A stretch of DNA of 64,000 bases from Alentia gelatinosa (Eukaryota > Annelida > Polychaeta > Phyllodocida > Polynoidae). Numbering within the stretch: the first letter of the stretch is position 1; each line of letters starts with the position of its first letter. The DNA is taken from the NCBI GenBank assembly GCA_950022655.1, contig OX465579.1, positions 138,021,118 through 138,085,117 on the forward strand. Reading direction: 5' to 3'. The position numbers and the translations under genes are program-made. The notes beneath the pieces are model-generated. The model was not told the origin of the DNA. It saw only the letters and a list, made by a program, of their open reading frames with translations, and made no database searches. This document shows positions 59,319 through 64,000 of this stretch, piece after piece.

Positions 59319-60290
59319 GGAAAAAATACCAAAAACAACGCCGGATTATTTATATAATGACTCTATGCGTGAGCCCGAGACTTAGAGTGCTTTGGTAATT
59401 TTCGATATATGACGTAGGGTCATTGCTATCAGTGCTACAACAAAATATGCAGTATGTGTTATTATAGCTTTCTATCATTAGAATCCTCTTGATGACAAAT
59501 TCCTTGGCTTTTACGCAAGACTCCGTTTGTACAGTAGCTTCATGACCATATCAGATTTGATCAATGGAGATATGAAGGTATCTCAGCAATATGAAAATGA
59601 AATGAATATTTACTTCATACACTAGTGTATCCCGCATGGTTAAGGGTAAATATGACCTCTGAACAAAGAAAACGTCCACTGTTATATCGTACTTGACGGA
59701 AGTATCGATTTATTACATTACCATTGAAGAATAATTCGTTTCGCTTAAGCGGTTCAAGTGTTTTTTTATGATAAATAATATATACATCTATTATTAATAG
59801 AGTCATGGTTGTAACTACTTTTTGTATGTAGGTTATGGACTGATGGTGCCATAGGGAGGAAAGAAGTCAGATTCTTCATATGTTAATGTTATTGAAACTA
59901 GCCTTCATGCTTTCAGTCCTTGAGACTTCACCGTTGGTAAAATTGACAACAAGCATTTTCAGCCAAAATCTTATACATGGAAAGATAATATTGGACATAG
60001 TTTTGCATAATATTTTTGTGCCCTCTAAATTAAAATCGGAATAGCTTTCTTTGTTGGTAGTAATAGTTACAAACATTCCTTAGTAATTATAAGGTTGCAG
60101 ATTTTAATCAGTGATCTACATCATTGTAAGGAGTTGTTACTTGTGGTACCTACCGGTATTTGTTACGTCGAATGCTTTGTACTTAGCTCTATACAGATAG
60201 GCCTATTCCTATAGGAACATGCTTCCTGTTTATTAGGAAGAACCCGATTGTTTTCTATTTTAACCGCCAATAAATTATTGTATTTATTAA
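59319..60290 (+). other. Presumed 3' UTR of the CLIP4-like gene
   Basis: AT-rich, no frame. The AATAAA at 60269-60274 is the first consensus polyA signal noticed. Confidence 0.55.
60269..60274 (+). terminator. Candidate polyadenylation signal
   Basis: AATAAA about 950 bases past the CLIP4-like stop. Choice among weaker variants is not certain. Confidence 0.45.
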
Positions 60291-60643
60291 ATGTTTCTTC
60301 TTGGTTTCCTTCATAAATTGTTTGAAGAAAGAAAATCTGAACTTTAAATCGCATAATAGTCACAAGAAAGGGACAAAGAGCTTTGATACTTATAGGAGCA
60401 AAATATTACACTAAAATGAGGACTGGACGTCTAATCTACATATGGTGTCTGGAGGGGGTCGAAACACAAATCTTTGAAGTCACTTAAAAACCACTTGAAT
60501 ATCATAGGTTATAATCTTGTCTATAGGAAAAGTTCGACTCAACTGGGTTCTTCCCAGTGGGTCAGATTTTATAGGCCAAGGAAGGGGGGGGGGGGTGTAA
60601 TTTTCGTGTTACGTCCATCAAATAAATGGGGGAAAAAACACAT

Positions 60644-61087
60644 TGAGCACGGAAAGCTATAGTTACTACGGCAGGCAAACGAGATCAATCTCAGGATGAT
60701 ACTGAAAATAGAAACAAGGTTGTTGACACCCCGGCACCTGAAGGGCCCAATCCACAGACCCCAGTAGCTATAAATACATCTATGGATCAGGAGGCTAGAA
60801 GTCCGACTATAGACGAGGAGGGAACACGAAAATCCAAATCTGGTGCAATCTTGTTTGCAGGACAGAGTTCATTCCTTAGCAATTTATTTGACTCAGAAGT
60901 GAAGGTCTCTGTACCCTGGAAAACTTTGGATTCTAACAATACAGAGATCTACGAGATCATTCATGTGCATATGTTTAAGAGGGCGGAACAGGCATATATG
61001 CCTATACTAAGGCTGGGTTTGCGGGGGAAACTGATCTTGGCAACTTGATCCTGCAAGCAAAATCTCTGAAAAAATGTGACAGGACTT
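60644..61087 (+). pseudogene. NADAR/YbiA-like domain remnant, frameshifted
   Basis: One frame runs from about 60644 through 60782 to 61048: a low-complexity leader, then ILFAGQSSFLSNLFDSEVKV, matching the F.G....LSNF start of NADAR domains, and KRAEQAYM, the conserved Glu-bearing helix. Just after this the family pattern (AGFAGETDLGN, ILQAKSLKKCD) continues in another frame up to a stop near 61087, so a single frameshift lies at about 60995-61010. NADAR enzymes remove ADP-ribose from bases or act as N-glycosidases on pathway intermediates; in animals the domain also occurs in repeat-associated reading frames. A decayed transposon-borne copy fits the surroundings, but a gene pseudogenised in place cannot be excluded. 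Confidence 0.65.
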
Positions 61088-61699
61088 GAGCGACTGCTGG
61101 TATGTGACGGCATTCACTTGGCCGGCCAGCAGATTGTGAGTTAATTTATTCCGGTCACTTTCAAAGCATGGCACACACTGGTTCCTTTCAGTCACATGGT
61201 GGTGTAATTTGCACACGATTGGTGCAGATTTAGACATAGAGAGGCGGGAAACGTATAGAACCAATCATTTGTCATGGTTCATCAGTGTTTGTTGTCACTG
61301 ACTGGGGGGGGACTGACCTGTTGTTGTGTGGTGGCGCTCTCTGTGGTGGACTGAGTGAAGTAAGTGGTCTTACAGGTGGCACTCTCTTTGGAGAGTGGTG
61401 AGATGGAAAGTGTGTGTACAGTGTCTGTCCAGAAGTGTAGGACTGTCTGGACCATACCAACAGTTTCAATTGCGTACAATATCGTCAGGCTATCATTGGC
61501 TGATCGTTTTTCATTTAATCCACTGTATTGTGGATGTTGGAATGTGTGTTTCTCCACTGTTTGGAGATGGTAAATGCAGGTATGCTTGGTGAAAGTGATT
61601 TAATGGAATTAATTTTGAAGGCTGCCACAGGTAGTCGCCTCTGCGTTGATCGGGGTGTGGGTGGATTCATGTAAGGCATGTTGTTGTTTATCGCATGAT
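61088..61699. other. Non-coding stretch after the NADAR remnant
   Basis: No gene recognised. Short frames on both strands are shadows without family signal. Confidence 0.4.
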
Positions 61700-61759
61700 G
61701 GCAAGATCGCGTATTACTGAGCGAGGCGAAGCCGAGAGCAGTAATACGCCGATCTTGCC
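61700..61759. repeat. 60-nt near-perfect hairpin
   Basis: Arms GGCAAGATCGCGTATTACTG and its inverse CAGTAATACGCCGATCTTGCC around GAGGCGAAGCCGAG. It is followed by TTTATCCTACCCC (61806) and an inverted GGGGTAGGATAA (61953), suggesting a larger element, 61700 to about 61965. Confidence 0.88.
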
Positions 61760-62344
61760 GGAGTGCAATGAACAATAACACAACTAACTTGAGTTTGGTT
61801 TAGAATTTATCCTACCCCACCCGTCTAAATTACGTCTATATTAACAGATGACGTCATTTGTCACATGTATCCCACTAGAGCGATATTTTTCATTTTTCTG
61901 AACTCCAGACCGAATACAGTGACCCAATGTTAAGCCTATGGAGTTTTTTATTAGGGGTAGGATAATGATAGGGGACTCTCGCGAGTGCGGTATTTAAGAC
62001 AAGATATTTTCATACTTCAGAATTTTGTGTGTATATCGCTGTGGGGAGCTGACTTTGCTTGTATTCATGAGCACCTTAGCCTGGTCTGTTGACGGGTTTG
62101 GACGTGGTATACATAGCTTGTGGAATTGCAGAAATAACCGATAATTAGTAGAAACCGAACGAGAGTTTATGCCACGACGGGAAGGTTGTGTATTGCTACA
62201 TGAGGCGTAGCCGAGTGTAGTGAGGAGCAGACCTGACCAGAGTGGCATAGCCATTGACAAGTCCAACTCGAGTTCGGTTTCGTATTTATCCTACCCTATC
62301 TATGCTTTTGTTACCTACCTATTATAAAACGTGTAAATTCCGAT

Positions 62345-62596
62345 AACATCCGCTTGGAGATATTCCCGCACATAGAGACAGAGTGAACCAGACATAGGGT
62401 TGGAGACGAACCACGGGAGTGAGATTCTCGTACAATGCCTAACTGAATCCTGCTATTTTTTTTGTTTTCCTCTCCACAGATGTACTTCTATTCTTATGAT
62501 TTGTTTTTTGCCATACTGAAAACATAATTTAAAACTGTAGTTTTGCAATCTCATTGGCCTGAGATCAATCTGTGAGATTATTGCGCTGGTTGCCGG
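62345..62596 (+). repeat. Dispersed repeat B, copy 2
   Basis: Closely similar to 22881-23139, including GTGAACCAGACATAGG and ACTGAATCCTGCTATTTTTT. It lies inside a third hairpin-family copy (62165 to about 63315). Confidence 0.85.
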
Positions 62597-62676
62597 TAAA
62601 AGTACCTGTGTCACATGAAATAATACACACGTACACATATTCTGTAGTGCAGCTGACTTTCACCAGGTGGCGTGAA

Positions 62677-63123
62677 ACTAGCGACTTCGTCGTGATTTGA
62701 GAAAAATGACCACAACGCTAGCAGTTATTATCTTTACTATATACCCATGCCGTATAAACTGTAAATATGCACCGTTTCGGCATATGACATAAAAATACTG
62801 TACGGACCGCCGGTCCGTACACTAAAATACGGACCACCTTGCCATGCACATTTATTAAAAAATTGGTTGTTCAGCCAAATGAAATTGATTTTTTTTTTTA
62901 AATTTCGGGTATATAGTAAATATATAACGTCCAACCATGCTTGTACAATTCGCAGAACTCGATGATAATTTACCGGTTGTACGGAACTCGGCATAAACGC
63001 CTCGGTCCGTACAAACTGTAAATTACCATCTCGTTCTGTGAATTGTACAGCATGGTCAGGACGTTCTATATAATTATGTAACACACACCGCGAAGCGCAC
63101 AGGGCAACGACGAAGTCGCTAGT
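62677..63123. mobile_element. TIR element with perfect 17-bp ends
   Basis: ACTAGCGACTTCGTCGT (62677-62693) and its inverse (63107-63123). CGACGAAGTCGCTAGT also occurs alone at 23333, near repeat B copy 1, so the end belongs to a family associated with repeat B. Confidence 0.75.
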
Positions 63124-64000
63124 ATTACTGTTAAAAAGATAAATATTGAGGCAACGACCAACAGAACTTTTTTCATAGTAGCTGACATCCTGCTCTCTGA
63201 TTGGTCAATATTGTTATTACTCTAGTGGCATAAAAAACACTTTATGTCACGGCCTGCCACATAAAATTTCCCTATGTTAAGTCTATGGCGGTTTTTTATT
63301 AGGGGTAGGATAAGTGTAGGTACACTAAGCTGGTGTCCTTAAAAAGGGAATCTTGTCAAGATTTGCTAAATAGAGTAGTTACGAGATTTATGGCTATTCG
63401 CAGAGCAGTATATAATATGTTTCCTACGATGAAAGTTATCTTTGTGACTACATATTCTGTGAACATGACAAGGATCAATAAGGGAAATACACTAGGCAAC
63501 AGCAGGAGGTAAACGACTGCAACCTCGATGTTAGTGCAGAACTGGGAAGGTTGAATGACAGGCTTAACTACTTCACTCCCAGAGTCCACCATGTTCTGCA
63601 TTGCTATAGGTGCACCACAAGATCATATACGCACACACTTTATAAGCTTAGAGAAGGGTGTCATCCAACAGGACCGGTGGTGACGAAAATTGTATCTATC
63701 ATAGTTTGTGCTGTTATCAACAACGTCAATGCTGTCAGGCATATATAAGAATATGGCTTTACCTAGCCCAAAATGGCGTGTCTGCAATATGCTGGTGACT
63801 GGGAAAATTGAAATACCCTGTATATCTTACTGACTGAAATGAAAAGTGTTATTACAGAGTTGTAGTTGTGTGATGTTATTGCAGGTTGGAGAATGGAAAG
63901 ATTATGAGTCTGTGTCATCTGTATGATAATGCTTGACGGGTTGTCATAACTCTTGGATTAAGAGTATGTACATTTGGGGGGCTTGTCATAGTCCTTTAAT
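63124..64000. other. Right edge, no recognised gene
   Basis: Contains a TATGTTAAGTCTATGG / GGGGTAGGATAA block (63273-63315) shared with 21388 and 61929. Nothing else recognised. Confidence 0.4.

Overview
The window is animal nuclear DNA. It has spliced genes with GT-AG introns, long AT-rich introns, TTAGGG-type interstitial repeats and many nested transposon remnants. Its two genes look like those of an aquatic invertebrate, perhaps an invertebrate deuterostome. The species cannot be fixed from the sequence, so that label is an inference.

Layout. 1-7.3 kb is nested retroelement debris: a degraded Gypsy-type gag-pol fragment, a solo-LTR-like block, and a Gypsy-type element (3072-6452) with one full LTR, a 3' LTR stub and broken gag, protease/RT and RNase H frames. 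8.1-12.1 kb holds, on the minus strand, six phase-consistent exons of a chloroquine-resistance-transporter-like (CRT-like) membrane protein of the drug/metabolite transporter superfamily; only its extreme N-terminus was not located. One of its introns carries an inverted-repeat element with a degenerate telomere-like array. 12.1-31.3 kb is almost entirely repeats: piggyBac-like MITEs with TTAA target sites and palindromic GATGCC..GGCATC ends, LTRs nested in MITEs, tRNA-derived SINE heads, fold-back elements and hairpins.

31.3-59.3 kb is one gene, a CLIP4-like CAP-Gly linker protein on the plus strand. Eleven exons join in perfect phase (1902 nt, 633 residues): three ankyrin exons, then three CAP-Gly domains that each keep the GKNDG signature. 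Inside the long intron between the ankyrin and CAP-Gly parts lies a 3.5-kb exon (39036-42570). It has its own ATG, preceded by an in-frame stop, and its 3' end has the same splice phase as the last ankyrin exon. It therefore reads as an alternative first coding exon. The predicted isoform has 1569 residues, lacks ankyrin repeats, and carries an acidic head that starts with an NCS-1-like N-myristoylation signal (MGKSASK) and contains a 56-residue tandem repeat. Spliced after the ankyrin exons, the same exon would stop translation after two codons. The intron before ankyrin exon 2 contains a 61-bp minisatellite whose unit duplicates that exon's 3' splice site.

59.4-64 kb is the presumed 3' UTR followed by more repeats, including a frameshifted NADAR/YbiA-like domain remnant and a family of long hairpins. 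The main candidates for new biology are the alternative myristoylated giant exon, the splice-site-derived minisatellite beside it, and an intronic repeat family seen in this gene always in one orientation.
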